Shown piece after piece: positions 9,229 through 18,971 of a stretch of 64,000 nucleotides of DNA. Numbering within the stretch: position 1 is the stretch's first letter; every line of letters begins with the position of its first letter. This DNA comes from an uncultured Acidovorax sp. (GTDB lineage Bacteria > Pseudomonadota > Gammaproteobacteria > Burkholderiales > Burkholderiaceae_C). Where the stretch lies: assembly GCA_913774625.1 (NCBI GenBank), contig CAJYHL010000061.1:35106-99105 (forward strand), in the 5' to 3' direction. Under the pieces are notes generated by a model, which worked only from the letters and a program-made list of their open reading frames with translations, did not search any database and was not told the DNA's origin. Both the position numbers and the translations under genes were made by a program.

Positions 9229-10068
9229 ATGCAAGAGCTTTCCTCCCAGGACTGCGCCGCGCCCGACGATTGGGCCGCGCAGCTGGCCGTCTGGCACGCC
9301 CAGGGCGGCCACCGGCTGGAACCCGTGCGCTTCGCCCTGGTCGAGGCGCTGGCACGGCGCGCCGGCAGCCACCAGGGCGCGGTGCGGCAGCTGCTGGACG
9401 CCCGGCTGCGCACGCTGGCGGCCGATCTGCGCGTGCGGCTGGCCGGGCGCACGGGTGGCTTGGCCGCGGAGCCGGCGGCCGTTGCGCCCGCCGCCACAGC
9501 CGAGCCAGCCGCGCGCGGCCGTCTGGGCCAACTGGCCGACCTGCTGGCAGGCGTGGCCGAGCCTGCGGCAGCGAGGGGCGCAGTGGATACGGCGGCCCCG
9601 GGCAGCCCCGTGGCGCCAGCAGCCCCCGCCCACGCCCGCGGCGGAAGGCACTCATCGTCCCGCCAGCGCATGCCGGCCGCCGCGCCCGAGGTGCCGGCCA
9701 TGGCGGTGCTGGAGGCCGCGCCCCAGGTGCTGCCCAGCGCGGCGCGCTCGGGGCCGGCCGCGCCTGCGGCGCTGGAGCTGGCAGCCGTGCGGCGCTTTCG
9801 CGGCACCTGGTCGCGCCTGTCGGCCGAAGAGCGGCTGCGCCAGACCCTGGCCCAGGTGCCGCCCCAGGCCGGGCCGCTGAACGCGCTGCATCTGCTGCAC
9901 CGCGCCCTGGTGGGCATGCACGGCATTTCACCCGACTACCTGCAGCACTTCGTCGCCCAGGTGGACGCGCTGCTGTGGCTGGAACAGGTGCAGGCCGCCT
10001 CGCTGCCCGTGGCCCGCCCGCGTGCCGCCGGCGCCACGCGCCGCAAGCCGGTGGTGCGCAAGCGGTAG
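9229..10068 (+). CDS. DUF2894 family protein
   Basis: DDWAAQLAVWHAQGGHRLEPVRFALVEALARRA...LHLLHRALVGMHGISPDYLQHFVAQVDALLWLEQ recalled as DUF2894; 15 bp after the OmpA gene. Confidence 0.82.
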   Translation: MQELSSQDCAAPDDWAAQLAVWHAQGGHRLEPVRFALVEALARRAGSHQGAVRQLLDARLRTLAADLRVRLAGRTGGLAAEPAAVAPAATAEPAARGRLGQLADLLAGVAEPAAARGAVDTAAPGSPVAPAAPAHARGGRHSSSRQRMPAAAPEVPAMAVLEAAPQVLPSAARSGPAAPAALELAAVRRFRGTWSRLSAEERLRQTLAQVPPQAGPLNALHLLHRALVGMHGISPDYLQHFVAQVDALLWLEQVQAASLPVARPRAAGATRRKPVVRKR

Positions 10069-10107
10069 AGGAAGGGAAGGCCCTCGAGCGGCGCCCGCAA
10101 GCCGTGC

Positions 10108-10476
10108 TCAGCGCGGCGTCTGCGGCGGCAGGCCGGTGATCCAGGTCGCCAGCACGGCGGCCTCGCCGGGCGAGACCTGGGGCTGGCGCGGCATGATGAC
10201 GCGGCCCCATTCGCCCACGCTGCCCTGGCGGATGCGGCCGGCCAGCCGTTCGGCGGCGCCCGGGTCCGTGCGATAGCGGTCCGCCACCTGCTGGAAGGCC
10301 GGGCCCACGTAATGGCGCACCACGTCGTGGCAGCGCAGGCAGCCCTTGTCCTTGGCCAGCGCCCGGCCCGCAGGCAGGTCGGCCGACCACGCGCCCGCCT
10401 GGAGCAGCAGGGCCGCAGCGGCCGGCACGAGGCAGCGGGCTCCCGGTGCGAGGCGGGCGGGCGAGGGCAGATGCAT
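10108..10476 (-). CDS. Class I c-type cytochrome
   Basis: Signal peptide; GCLRCHD (CxxCH) heme motif; distal Met in RVIMPRQPQVSPGEAAVLATWI. Confidence 0.87.
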   Translation of the reverse strand: MHLPSPARLAPGARCLVPAAAALLLQAGAWSADLPAGRALAKDKGCLRCHDVVRHYVGPAFQQVADRYRTDPGAAERLAGRIRQGSVGEWGRVIMPRQPQVSPGEAAVLATWITGLPPQTPR

Positions 10477-10546
10477 GGTGGGCGGCGAAAGGGTGCGCAG
10501 ACCCTGATTTTGATCCTCGGCAGCCGGCCCGGCATGGCGGACACGG

Positions 10547-10588
10547 AAAAAAGCCCCCTGCACCCATGTCCTGGGTGCCGGGGGCCTG
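10547..10588 (-). terminator. Rho-independent terminator of the DUF1090 gene
   Basis: Minus strand: aggcccccggcaccca-ggaca-tgggtgcagggggcttttt. Confidence 0.8.
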
Positions 10589-10624
10589 CATCGCGTGGGC
10601 GCAGCCATGTCGGCTGCGGCAGCG

Positions 10625-11086
10625 TCAGGGCTTGGCCGGGGCGGGCGGCTGGCCGCCGTTCTCCGGCTTCGGCTGCGCCGGCTTGGGCTTCTGCTTCTGT
10701 TCCTTCTTCGCCGCGTCGCGCTTCAGGCGCTCCAGTTCCGCCTGGGCCTTCTTGAGCTCGGCGCGGGCCTTGGCGCCATCGCCCTTGCCGTCCTTTTCGG
10801 CCGCATCCACGGCCTTCTGCGCCTGCGTCACCTTCTTTTCCTGGGTGCTGATGCGGCGTTCGCTCATCACGCGCTCGCCGGGTTCGCTGCAGCTCACGGC
10901 GAGTTCGCCCCGGGCGCGCTCCAGCGACACCGCATGGGCGTCCTTGCCGGCGGACTTGGCTTTCTCCATCTCGCTGGTGAGGCCCGCGCGCTTCTGGGCA
11001 CAGTCGTCGGGGTCGGCCGGCTGGGCCAGGGACAGGGCGGAAGCCGACAGGGCGGCGATGGCGATCAGGGCGGGGGCGAATTTCAT
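10625..11086 (-). CDS. DUF1090 (YqjC-like) periplasmic protein
   Basis: MKFAPALIAIAALSASALSLAQPADPDDCAQKRAGLTSEMEKAKSAG...RISTQEKKVTQAQ. Confidence 0.85.
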   Translation of the reverse strand: MKFAPALIAIAALSASALSLAQPADPDDCAQKRAGLTSEMEKAKSAGKDAHAVSLERARGELAVSCSEPGERVMSERRISTQEKKVTQAQKAVDAAEKDGKGDGAKARAELKKAQAELERLKRDAAKKEQKQKPKPAQPKPENGGQPPAPAKP

Positions 11087-11333
11087 GGAAGGCCTCGTGC
11101 AGGAAGATGCGGGCGAGCTTGTCACGCAGCCTGCGGGCCGCCCGTCGGACGACGGCGCATCGGCGCGCAAGGCGCTGCCATGCGGGCGCGGGCCGCCGCC
11201 TGCCTGCGCGGGCGAAGGGACTTCGCTGCGCGCATCGGGCTTCCACATTAGACTTTCGGGCTGCCGGCGGGCTTCGATGCGCGCCGCTCCCGTCCTGCCC
11301 GGCTTCCGCCCTCCGTCCCTCCCTTCCGCATCC

Positions 11334-13445
11334 ATGTCCGTTTCCAGCGCATCGCCCACCGACTTTCCCAAGGCCCCCGGCCGGGTGAGCGCGAAGCTGC
11401 GGGCGCACGGCTGGAGCGGCCATCCGCTGGGCCCGGTGGCGCAATGGCCGCTGGCGCTGAGGCTGGCGGTGGAGTCGATGCTGGCCACGCACATCCCGAC
11501 CTGCCTGATGTGGGGCGAGGAGCATTTCTTTTTCTACAACGATGCCTACGGCATCATCCTGGGCGAGAAGCCCGAGGCGCTGGGCCTGCCGGCGCGGCAG
11601 GTGTGGTCCGAGGTCTGGGCCGACATCGAGCCGCTGGTGCAGCGCACCTATGGCGGCGAAGCCATCTTCATCGAGGACTATCCGCTCGACATCCACCGCC
11701 ACGGCGTGCCCGAGCGGGCCTATTTCACCTTCTGCTACAGCCCGCTGCGCGACGAGCACGGCGAGATACGCGGCCTGGTGGACACGGTGATGGAGACCAC
11801 CGGCAAGGTGCTGGCCGAAACCCGCCTGCGCGAGCAGAACGCGTCGCTGGAGAACCTGGTGGCGGCCCGCACCGCCGACCGCAACCGGCTCTGGCAGAAC
11901 TCCGACGCGCTGCTGTTCGTGGCACGCTTCGACGGCGTGATCGTCACCGTCAACCCAGGCTGGACCGCGGCCCTGGGCTGGCCCGAGGAGGAGACCGTGG
12001 GGCGCCATGTCCTCTCCTTCGCCCACCCCGACGAGACCGGCACCGTGCTGGGCGAGCTGCAGCGCCTGCGCGATGGCGCGGAGCGCAGCGAATCCACGCT
12101 GCAATTTCGCCACCGCGACGGCTCCGAGCGCTGCATCGTCTGGACCGCCGTGCCCGCCGACGGCTTCCTGCAGTGCGTGGGCCGCGACATCACCCAGGAG
12201 CGTGCCCAGGCCCAGGCCCTGCACGACGCGGAAGAGCGCCTGCGCCAGAGCCAGAAGATGGAGGCCGTGGGCCAGCTCACGGGCGGCATCGCGCACGACC
12301 TGAACAACATGCTGCAGGGCATCGTCCTGCCGCTGCAGCTCATCCGCCAGCGCGTGGCCCAGCAGCGCTACGGCGACGTGAGCCGCTATGTGGACGCGGG
12401 GCTGGCCTCGGCCCGCCGCGCCGGCTCGCTCACGCAGCGGCTGCTGGCCTTCTCGCGCCGCCAGCCGCTGGACTCGCGCCCGGTAGACCTGGGCGAATCG
12501 CTGCGGGGCCTGGAAACGGTGCTGCGCACCACCTGCGGCGAGAACATCGCCCTGGCCATGGAACTGCAGGAAGACTGCTGGCGCGCGCTGACCGATGCCC
12601 ACCAGTTCGAGAGCGCCATCCTGAACCTGGCCATCAACGCCCGGGACGCCATGCCCCAGGGCGGGGAACTGCGCATCAGCGTGCGCAACTGCTCGCTGGG
12701 CGAGCAGCAGGCCCGCCAGCATCAGGGGCTGGAGCCCGGCGACTACGTGTGCGTGACGGTGGCCGACACCGGCACCGGCATGCCGCGCGACGTGATCGAG
12801 CGCGCCTTCGACCCCTTCTTCACCACCAAGCCCATAGGCCAGGGCACGGGCCTGGGCCTGTCGATGATCTACGGCTACATGCGCCAGACGGGCGGCCTGG
12901 CCGTGATCGACAGCACCGAAGGCGAGGGCACGCGCGTGCATCTCTACTTCGTGCGCACCGAGGCGGACAAGGCCGAGGAGCGGCACGAGGTGCTGGACAG
13001 CCAGCCCGCCGACAAGCGCCCCGATTCCGTGCTGGTGGTCGAAGACGACGACACGGTGCGCCTGCTGGCGGTGGAGCTGCTGCGCGACATGGGTTTCCAG
13101 GTCATGCAGGCGGCCAGCGGCACCGAGGCCATGGCCCTGCTGTCGGGCGCGCTGCATTTCGACCTGCTGCTGTCCGACGTGGGCCTGCCGGGCCCGAACG
13201 GCCGCCAGGTGGCCGACTTCTCCCGCGAGAAGCTGCCCGGCATCCGCGTGATCCTGATGACCGGCTATGCCGAGCAGGCCGCCATGAACCCGAACTTCCT
13301 GGGCCCGCAGATGGAGTTGCTGGTCAAGCCCTTCGACGCGCAGGCGCTGGTGTCCAAGGTGCGCGCCGTCATGGGCATGGAGCCGGCCCCCGCTGCCGAC
13401 GAGCGCAGCGAAGCCGGGAGCGGCCAGGCGTATTCGGGCTTCTGA
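11334..13445 (+). CDS. Hybrid sensor histidine kinase / response regulator with PAS domains
   Basis: PAS regions; H-box [19 protein letters not shown] boxes [32 protein letters not shown]-terminal receiver [14 protein letters not shown]. Confidence 0.92.
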   Translation: MSVSSASPTDFPKAPGRVSAKLRAHGWSGHPLGPVAQWPLALRLAVESMLATHIPTCLMWGEEHFFFYNDAYGIILGEKPEALGLPARQVWSEVWADIEPLVQRTYGGEAIFIEDYPLDIHRHGVPERAYFTFCYSPLRDEHGEIRGLVDTVMETTGKVLAETRLREQNASLENLVAARTADRNRLWQNSDALLFVARFDGVIVTVNPGWTAALGWPEEETVGRHVLSFAHPDETGTVLGELQRLRDGAERSESTLQFRHRDGSERCIVWTAVPADGFLQCVGRDITQERAQAQALHDAEERLRQSQKMEAVGQLTGGIAHDLNNMLQGIVLPLQLIRQRVAQQRYGDVSRYVDAGLASARRAGSLTQRLLAFSRRQPLDSRPVDLGESLRGLETVLRTTCGENIALAMELQEDCWRALTDAHQFESAILNLAINARDAMPQGGELRISVRNCSLGEQQARQHQGLEPGDYVCVTVADTGTGMPRDVIERAFDPFFTTKPIGQGTGLGLSMIYGYMRQTGGLAVIDSTEGEGTRVHLYFVRTEADKAEERHEVLDSQPADKRPDSVLVVEDDDTVRLLAVELLRDMGFQVMQAASGTEAMALLSGALHFDLLLSDVGLPGPNGRQVADFSREKLPGIRVILMTGYAEQAAMNPNFLGPQMELLVKPFDAQALVSKVRAVMGMEPAPAADERSEAGSGQAYSGF

Positions 13446-13732
13446 AACCTTCGGGAGGTGGCGGGGCAAAGCCTCTGCGCATCTGCGGGGTTTCGGCCTG
13501 CAGCCCTTTGTGCAGAAACGCATGCAGCTATGATTAGCGTAGCAGCGTGTTGGGCGTAAGAGGCCGCCGGCACGGCGAAATAACCGCAGCCCATAACCAC
13601 CCAACGATTCGGTCGTTGCCCTGGAACCCGGCCAGCCCGTACATTTCACCCCCTTCACGCATCCGTACTGCGCCGCTGCCGGCAGGCCCTGGCTTGCCGG
13701 GCGGCGCTTTGTTTTTCCTTTCGCGGGCATTC

Positions 13733-14800
13733 ATGATCGACTTACGGGGTATCACCCAGATTTACCAGGGCCCACAAGGCCCGGTGGAGGCGCTGCGCGG
13801 CATCGACCTGCACATCGAGCCGGGCGAGGTCTTCGGCATCATCGGCAAGAGCGGAGCGGGCAAGAGCTCGCTGGTGCGCGTCATCAACCTGCTCAACCGG
13901 CCCACCACGGGCCAGGTCATCGTGGCCGGGCACGACCTGGCGCAGATGGACGAGGCCCGGCTGCGCGAGGCGCGGCGGGGCATCGGCATGGTGTTCCAGC
14001 ACTTCAACCTGCTGTCGTCGCGCACGGTGTTCGGCAACGCCGCGCTGCCGCTGGAGCTGGCCGGCATGGACCGCGCCGCCATCCGAGAGCGCGTGAACCC
14101 GCTGCTGGAGCTGGTGGGCCTGTCGCATCTGGCGGACCGCTACCCCGCGCAGATCAGCGGCGGGCAGAAGCAGCGCGTGGGCATCGCCCGGGCGCTGGCC
14201 AGCCGGCCGCAGGTGCTGCTGTCGGACGAGGCCACCTCGGCGCTGGACCCGGAGACCACGCGCTCCATCCTCGCGCTGCTGCGGCAGGTCAACCGCGAGC
14301 TGGGCCTGACGGTGGTGCTCATCACCCACCAGATGCAGGTCATCAAGCAGGTGGCCGACCGCGTGGCCGTGATCGACGCCGGCCGCATCGTGGAGCAGGG
14401 CCCGGTGCTGGAGGTGTTCACCCGCCCGCAGCAGGCCATCACCAAAAGCCTGATCGACGAGATCGTGCCGCAGGAGCTGCCCGCCAGCGTGCTGGACCAT
14501 GTACGCCACCTAGCCTCGCAGCTGCCCGCGCACGAGACGGGCGAGCTGCTGCGCCTTTCGTATTCGGGCGAGCGCGCCTACCAGCCCATCCTGTCGCGCC
14601 TGATCCGCGAGCACGGGCTGGATCTCTCCATCCTGCACGGGCAGATCGACGAGATCCAGAGCCAGACCTTCGGCTCGCTGGCGGTCTATGTGAGCGGCGA
14701 GGGCGCACGCCTGGCGGCGGCGGTGGCGCAGCTGCGCGCCGAGGGCGTGCTGGTCGATGAAGTGAAGGTGGTGTCCGCCGGCGCGGGCATGGAGGGCTGA
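13733..14800 (+). CDS. metN: Methionine ABC transporter ATP-binding protein
   Basis: [13 protein letters not shown]...[24 protein letters not shown]...[17 protein letters not shown]-terminal NIL-like domain. Confidence 0.94.
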   Translation: MIDLRGITQIYQGPQGPVEALRGIDLHIEPGEVFGIIGKSGAGKSSLVRVINLLNRPTTGQVIVAGHDLAQMDEARLREARRGIGMVFQHFNLLSSRTVFGNAALPLELAGMDRAAIRERVNPLLELVGLSHLADRYPAQISGGQKQRVGIARALASRPQVLLSDEATSALDPETTRSILALLRQVNRELGLTVVLITHQMQVIKQVADRVAVIDAGRIVEQGPVLEVFTRPQQAITKSLIDEIVPQELPASVLDHVRHLASQLPAHETGELLRLSYSGERAYQPILSRLIREHGLDLSILHGQIDEIQSQTFGSLAVYVSGEGARLAAAVAQLRAEGVLVDEVKVVSAGAGMEG

Positions 14801-14805
14801 GGGCG

Positions 14806-15471
14806 ATGTTCGAGAACTTTTCCGAAATGATGGTCGAGCTGTTCGTCACCTCGCTGTGGGAGACGCTCATCATGGTGGGCATCTCCGGCCTTGCGGGCGC
14901 GCTCATCGGCATCCCGCTGGGCGTCTTCCTGCGGCTGACCGACCGGGGCGGCGTGCTGGAGAACGGCGCCGTCAACAAGACCGTGGGCTGGATCGTGAAC
15001 GCCGTGCGCTCGACGCCGTTCATCATCCTGCTGGTGGCGATCATCCCGCTCACGCGCTTCATCACCGGCTCGTCCATCGGCACGGCCGCCGCCGTGGTGC
15101 CGCTCACCATCGCCGCCGCGCCCTTCGTCGCGCGGCTGGTGGAAGCCTCGCTGCGCGAGGTGGACAACGGCCTGATCGAGGCCGCCCAGGCCATGGGGGC
15201 GACCACCTGGCAGATCGTCTGGAAGGTGCTGCTGCCCGAGGCGCTGCCCGGCATCGTGGCGGGCCTGACCATCACCTTCGTCAGCCTCACGGGCTATTCG
15301 GCCATGGCCGGCGCCATCGGCGGCGGCGGCCTGGGCGACCTGGGCATCCGCTATGGCTACCAGCGCTTCCTGCCGGACATCATGCTGGCCGTGGTGGTGG
15401 TGCTGATCTTCTTCGTGCAGGCCGTGCAGAGCCTGGGCGACTGGGCGGTGCGGCGCCTGAGCCATCGCTGA
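14806..15471 (+). CDS. metI: Methionine ABC transporter permease
   Basis: MFENFSEMMVELFVTSLWETLIMVGISG...EAAQAMGATTWQIVWKVLLPEALPGIVAGLTIT. Confidence 0.94.
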   Translation: MFENFSEMMVELFVTSLWETLIMVGISGLAGALIGIPLGVFLRLTDRGGVLENGAVNKTVGWIVNAVRSTPFIILLVAIIPLTRFITGSSIGTAAAVVPLTIAAAPFVARLVEASLREVDNGLIEAAQAMGATTWQIVWKVLLPEALPGIVAGLTITFVSLTGYSAMAGAIGGGGLGDLGIRYGYQRFLPDIMLAVVVVLIFFVQAVQSLGDWAVRRLSHR

Positions 15472-15570
15472 CTCTCTGCGGTCCATCGCCGCGATAGAAA
15501 TTTCCATGCGTCCGGGCCCCTAGCGCGCAAGTACCATTCCTGCAACATCTTTTTACATGGGACGAGTGGA

Positions 15571-17193
15571 ATGGGTTTTTCTCGCATGACCGTGGCCCGG
15601 CGCCTCATGGCCGCTTTCGGCCTGGTGGTGGCCTTGCTGGTGGTGGTGGTCGCCATAGCGCTGTTCAAGGTGCTGGCCATCGACCGGGCGCTCACCTCCA
15701 ACGAGGCGGAGCACGGACCCATCCAGCGCTACGCCATCAATTTCCGAGGCTCCGCGCACGACCGCTCCATCGCCGTGCGCGACGTGGTGCTGGCCGCCAC
15801 GCCCGAGGAGCGCGAACGCGAGGTGGGCTTGATCGCATCGCTGGCGGCGTTCTACGCGCAGTCCGCGGAGCCGATCGAGAAGATGCTGGCCCAGCCCGGG
15901 ACCGAGCCGCAGCTCAAGACGCTCTACGGCGACATCCGCGAACGCGAGGCCCAGGCCGTCGCCACCACGCAGCGCATCGTCGCGCTCGCCGGCAAGGACG
16001 ATGCCGCGGCACGCAGCGCCCTGTGGAGCGAGGCCAAGCCGCAGTACGTGCAGTGGCTGGCCGCCATCAACCGGCTGATCGATTTCGAGGAGGCGCGCAT
16101 CCGCGCGGCGAATGCGCAGGCGCTGTCCGAGGCCAGGAGCTTCCTGGCCGTCATGCTCACGGCGCTGGTGTTGGCCGTGGGCCTGAGCGCGCTGGTGGCC
16201 TGGGCCGTGTCGCGCAGCCTGCTGGGCCAGCTGGGGGCCGAGCCGCTCGCGCTGGCCGATGTGGCTGGCCGCGTGGCCTCGGGCGACCTGAGCCCCGTGA
16301 CGGGCGCCGATACGGCGCAACCCGGCAGCGTGCTGGCCTCGCTGGGTGGCATGCGGCACAACCTGGCCGCGGTGGTGGCGCAGGTCAGCGCCGCATCGCA
16401 GCAGGTCAGCCACGGGTCCATGGAGATCGCCCAGGGCAACGCCGGCCTGCTGCAGCGCACGGAAGAGCAGGCCCAGCACCTGCAGCACACCACCGCATCG
16501 ATGGAGCGCATGACCGTCTCGGTCAACGGCAACGCCCAGTCCGCCAGCCAAGCCACGCAGCTGGCGCAGTCGGCCAGCGCCGCTGCCGGCAAGGGCGGCA
16601 CGGTGGTGGGCGAAGTGGTGGCCACCATGGACGCGATCACCGCCAGTTCCGGCCAGATCGCCGACATCGTCGGCGTGATCGACTCCATCGCCTTCCAGAC
16701 CAATATCCTGGCGCTGAACGCCGCCGTGGAAGCGGCCCGCGCCGGCGAGCAGGGCAAGGGCTTCGCCGTCGTCGCCAGCGAGGTGCGCAGCCTGGCGCAG
16801 CGCAGCGCCCAGGCCGCCCGGGAGATCAAATCGCTCATCGACCAGAGCGTGGCCCGCGTGGGCGAGGGCGCCCGTCAGGTGGCGCAGGCCGGCTCGGCCA
16901 TGGCCGATATCGTCGAGCAGGTCGGGCGCGTGACCCAGCTCATCGCCCAGATCGACGGCGCCACCCGCGAACAGACCCACGGCATCGCCTCGGTGGGCGA
17001 GGCCGTCACCCAGCTGGATGAAGCGACCCAGCAGAATGCCGCCATGGTGGAGCAGAGCGCCGCGGCCGCCCAGGCGCTGCAGCAGCAAGCGGCGCATCTG
17101 GCTCAGGTGGTCAGCGTATTCAAGCTGGGGGCCGGTGGCGTCGGCGACAGCAGCGGTGGCGCTCACCGCCTGCCTGCGCCTGCGAGGTCGTGA
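15571..17193 (+). CDS. Methyl-accepting chemotaxis protein
   Basis: Two TM segments; signalling hairpin [48 protein letters not shown]. Confidence 0.95.
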   Translation: MGFSRMTVARRLMAAFGLVVALLVVVVAIALFKVLAIDRALTSNEAEHGPIQRYAINFRGSAHDRSIAVRDVVLAATPEEREREVGLIASLAAFYAQSAEPIEKMLAQPGTEPQLKTLYGDIREREAQAVATTQRIVALAGKDDAAARSALWSEAKPQYVQWLAAINRLIDFEEARIRAANAQALSEARSFLAVMLTALVLAVGLSALVAWAVSRSLLGQLGAEPLALADVAGRVASGDLSPVTGADTAQPGSVLASLGGMRHNLAAVVAQVSAASQQVSHGSMEIAQGNAGLLQRTEEQAQHLQHTTASMERMTVSVNGNAQSASQATQLAQSASAAAGKGGTVVGEVVATMDAITASSGQIADIVGVIDSIAFQTNILALNAAVEAARAGEQGKGFAVVASEVRSLAQRSAQAAREIKSLIDQSVARVGEGARQVAQAGSAMADIVEQVGRVTQLIAQIDGATREQTHGIASVGEAVTQLDEATQQNAAMVEQSAAAAQALQQQAAHLAQVVSVFKLGAGGVGDSSGGAHRLPAPARS

Positions 17194-17305
17194 ACCCATT
17201 CTGAGATCGTGAACACGTTCTGAGCACATGTCCATTCCGTCTTTGGCGGGCGCGCGGGGCGCGCTTACGATCGGCGGCTTTCCCTCCTTCCCAAGGTATT
17301 TCGAC

Positions 17306-18103
17306 GTGAACAAGCGTTCCCTTCTCCGCTCCTGCCTCGCCCTGTCCGCCGCCGCTGTCTTCATGCAGGGCGCACTGGCGCAGGACAAGCCCATCAAGGT
17401 CGGCGTCACCGCCGGTCCCCACGCCCAGATCATGGAGCACGTCAAGAAGATCGCCGAAAAGGACGGCCTGAAGATCCAGATCGTCGAATTCAGCGACTAC
17501 GTGCAGCCCAATGCCGCCCTGGCCGCCGGCGACCTGGACGCCAACAGCTACCAGCACAAGCCCTATCTGGACGCCCAGGTGAAGGACCGGGGCTACAAGC
17601 TGGTATCGGTGGGCTATACGGTCAACTACCCCATCGGCCTGTATTCCAAGAAGGTCAAGAAGCTCGAAGACCTGAAGGAAGGCGCGCGCTTCGGCATCCC
17701 GAACGATCCCACCAACGGCGGCCGCGTGCTGCTGGTGCTGCAGGACAAGGGCCTGATCAAGCTCAAGGACGGCGCGGGCCTGAAGGCCACGCCGCTGGAC
17801 GTGGTGAGCAACCCCAAGAAGCTGCGCTTCGTCGAGCTGGACGCCGCTCAGCTGGCACGTTCGCTGGATGACCTGGACGCCGCCGCCGTCAACACCAACT
17901 TCGCGCTGTCGGCCGGCCTGAACCCGGCCACGGACGCCATCGCGCGGGAAAGCGCCAAGAGCCCCTACGTCAACATCATCGCCGTGCGCGAGGCCGACAA
18001 GGACAAGCCCTGGGTCGCCAAGCTGCTCAAGGCCTACCAGTCCGACGACACGCGCCGCTTCATCCAGAGCGAATTCAAGGGGGCGGTGCTCGTGGGCTGG
18101 TGA
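17306..18103 (+). CDS. metQ: Methionine ABC transporter substrate-binding protein (GTG start)
   Basis: VNKRSLLRSCLALSAAAVFMQGALAQDKPIKVGVTAGPHAQIMEHVKKIA...VQPNAALAAGDLDANSYQHKPYLD (NlpA/MetQ family). Confidence 0.93.
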   Translation: MNKRSLLRSCLALSAAAVFMQGALAQDKPIKVGVTAGPHAQIMEHVKKIAEKDGLKIQIVEFSDYVQPNAALAAGDLDANSYQHKPYLDAQVKDRGYKLVSVGYTVNYPIGLYSKKVKKLEDLKEGARFGIPNDPTNGGRVLLVLQDKGLIKLKDGAGLKATPLDVVSNPKKLRFVELDAAQLARSLDDLDAAAVNTNFALSAGLNPATDAIARESAKSPYVNIIAVREADKDKPWVAKLLKAYQSDDTRRFIQSEFKGAVLVGW

Positions 18104-18154
18104 TCCGCGTTCCATAGAGCCGAAGGCGCTGCAAGCTCTGCGGCGCCTCCACCG

Positions 18155-18192
18155 GGCCATGTCGCTTCCTGCGGGGAGGGCATGGCCTTTTT
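18155..18192 (+). terminator. Rho-independent terminator of metQ
   Basis: ggccatg ... catggcc followed by ttttt. Confidence 0.75.
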
Positions 18193-18385
18193 CTTGGACG
18201 TCCGCTGCTGGCGGGTGCGTCTCATAGATGTTTGGGTGCTTAAGAACTGAAAATTGATTCGTTTGAGTTTTATGGGGCGCTCACTACAGTGAACTTCAGA
18301 CCTCCTGCACCACGCGACAGTGGCGCAGGGCGTCGGATTCCAAAAAAGCCGACAGGCCATCCATCGTTTTCAGGAAAGCCCCTCC

Positions 18386-18865
18386 ATGACGTCCTCCGTA
18401 CTGCACGACATCGAACTGCCCGAAGCCCTGCAGGCCGCCCGCGAAGCGGCCAGCGCCGAAGGCCTTGCCTATCCCGGCGGCGTGACGCCACGCCAGGCCT
18501 GGGACCTGGTCTCGGCCGGCCAGGCGCTGCTGGTGGACGTGCGCTCGGGCGAGGAGCGCAAGTTCGTCGGCCATGTGCCCGGCAGCGTGCATGTGCCCTG
18601 GGCTACCGGCACGGCGCTCACCCGCAACCCCCGCTTCGTGCGCGAGCTCGAAGCCGCCATCCAGAAGGCCGGCGGCGAGCTGCCGGTGCTGCTGCTGTGC
18701 CGCAGCGGAAAGCGCTCGGTGCTGGCCGCCGAAGCGACGGCCAAGGCCGGCCTGGAGAACGTCTTCAACGTGCTCGAAGGCTTCGAGGGCGAGATCGACG
18801 GCGCCCAGCAGCGCGGCCATGCCGATGGCTGGCGCTTTCACGACCTGCCCTGGGTCCAGGACTGA
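18386..18865 (+). CDS. Rhodanese-like sulfurtransferase
   Basis: GGVTPRQAWDLVSAGQALLVDVRSGEERKFVGHVPGSVHVPW...LLLCRSGKRSVLAA, active-site loop CRSGKRS. Confidence 0.93.
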   Translation: MTSSVLHDIELPEALQAAREAASAEGLAYPGGVTPRQAWDLVSAGQALLVDVRSGEERKFVGHVPGSVHVPWATGTALTRNPRFVRELEAAIQKAGGELPVLLLCRSGKRSVLAAEATAKAGLENVFNVLEGFEGEIDGAQQRGHADGWRFHDLPWVQD

Positions 18866-18971
18866 CGGGGCGAAGGCGCGGCGCCCGCTTCGCCGAGTTC
18901 CGCTCTGTCACATATCGCGCCTACGGTAGCGGCGCGAAGAGGATTCCATAACAACACCCCAGGGAGGCCGC

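Noticed and set aside
4810-10068. Calling the DUF802 operon a Zorya defence system
   Set aside because: No ZorC, ZorD (helicase/nuclease) or ZorE is adjacent; only motor-like genes are present, so only ZorAB-like architecture is claimed.
9936-13730. 1264-aa minus-strand ORF across cytochrome c, DUF1090 and the hybrid kinase
   Set aside because: Runs through three confidently assigned genes in other frames; no domain support.
13446-13732. Methionine/SAM-type riboswitch upstream of metN
   Set aside because: No recognisable SAM riboswitch core could be identified by eye; an Infernal search would be needed.
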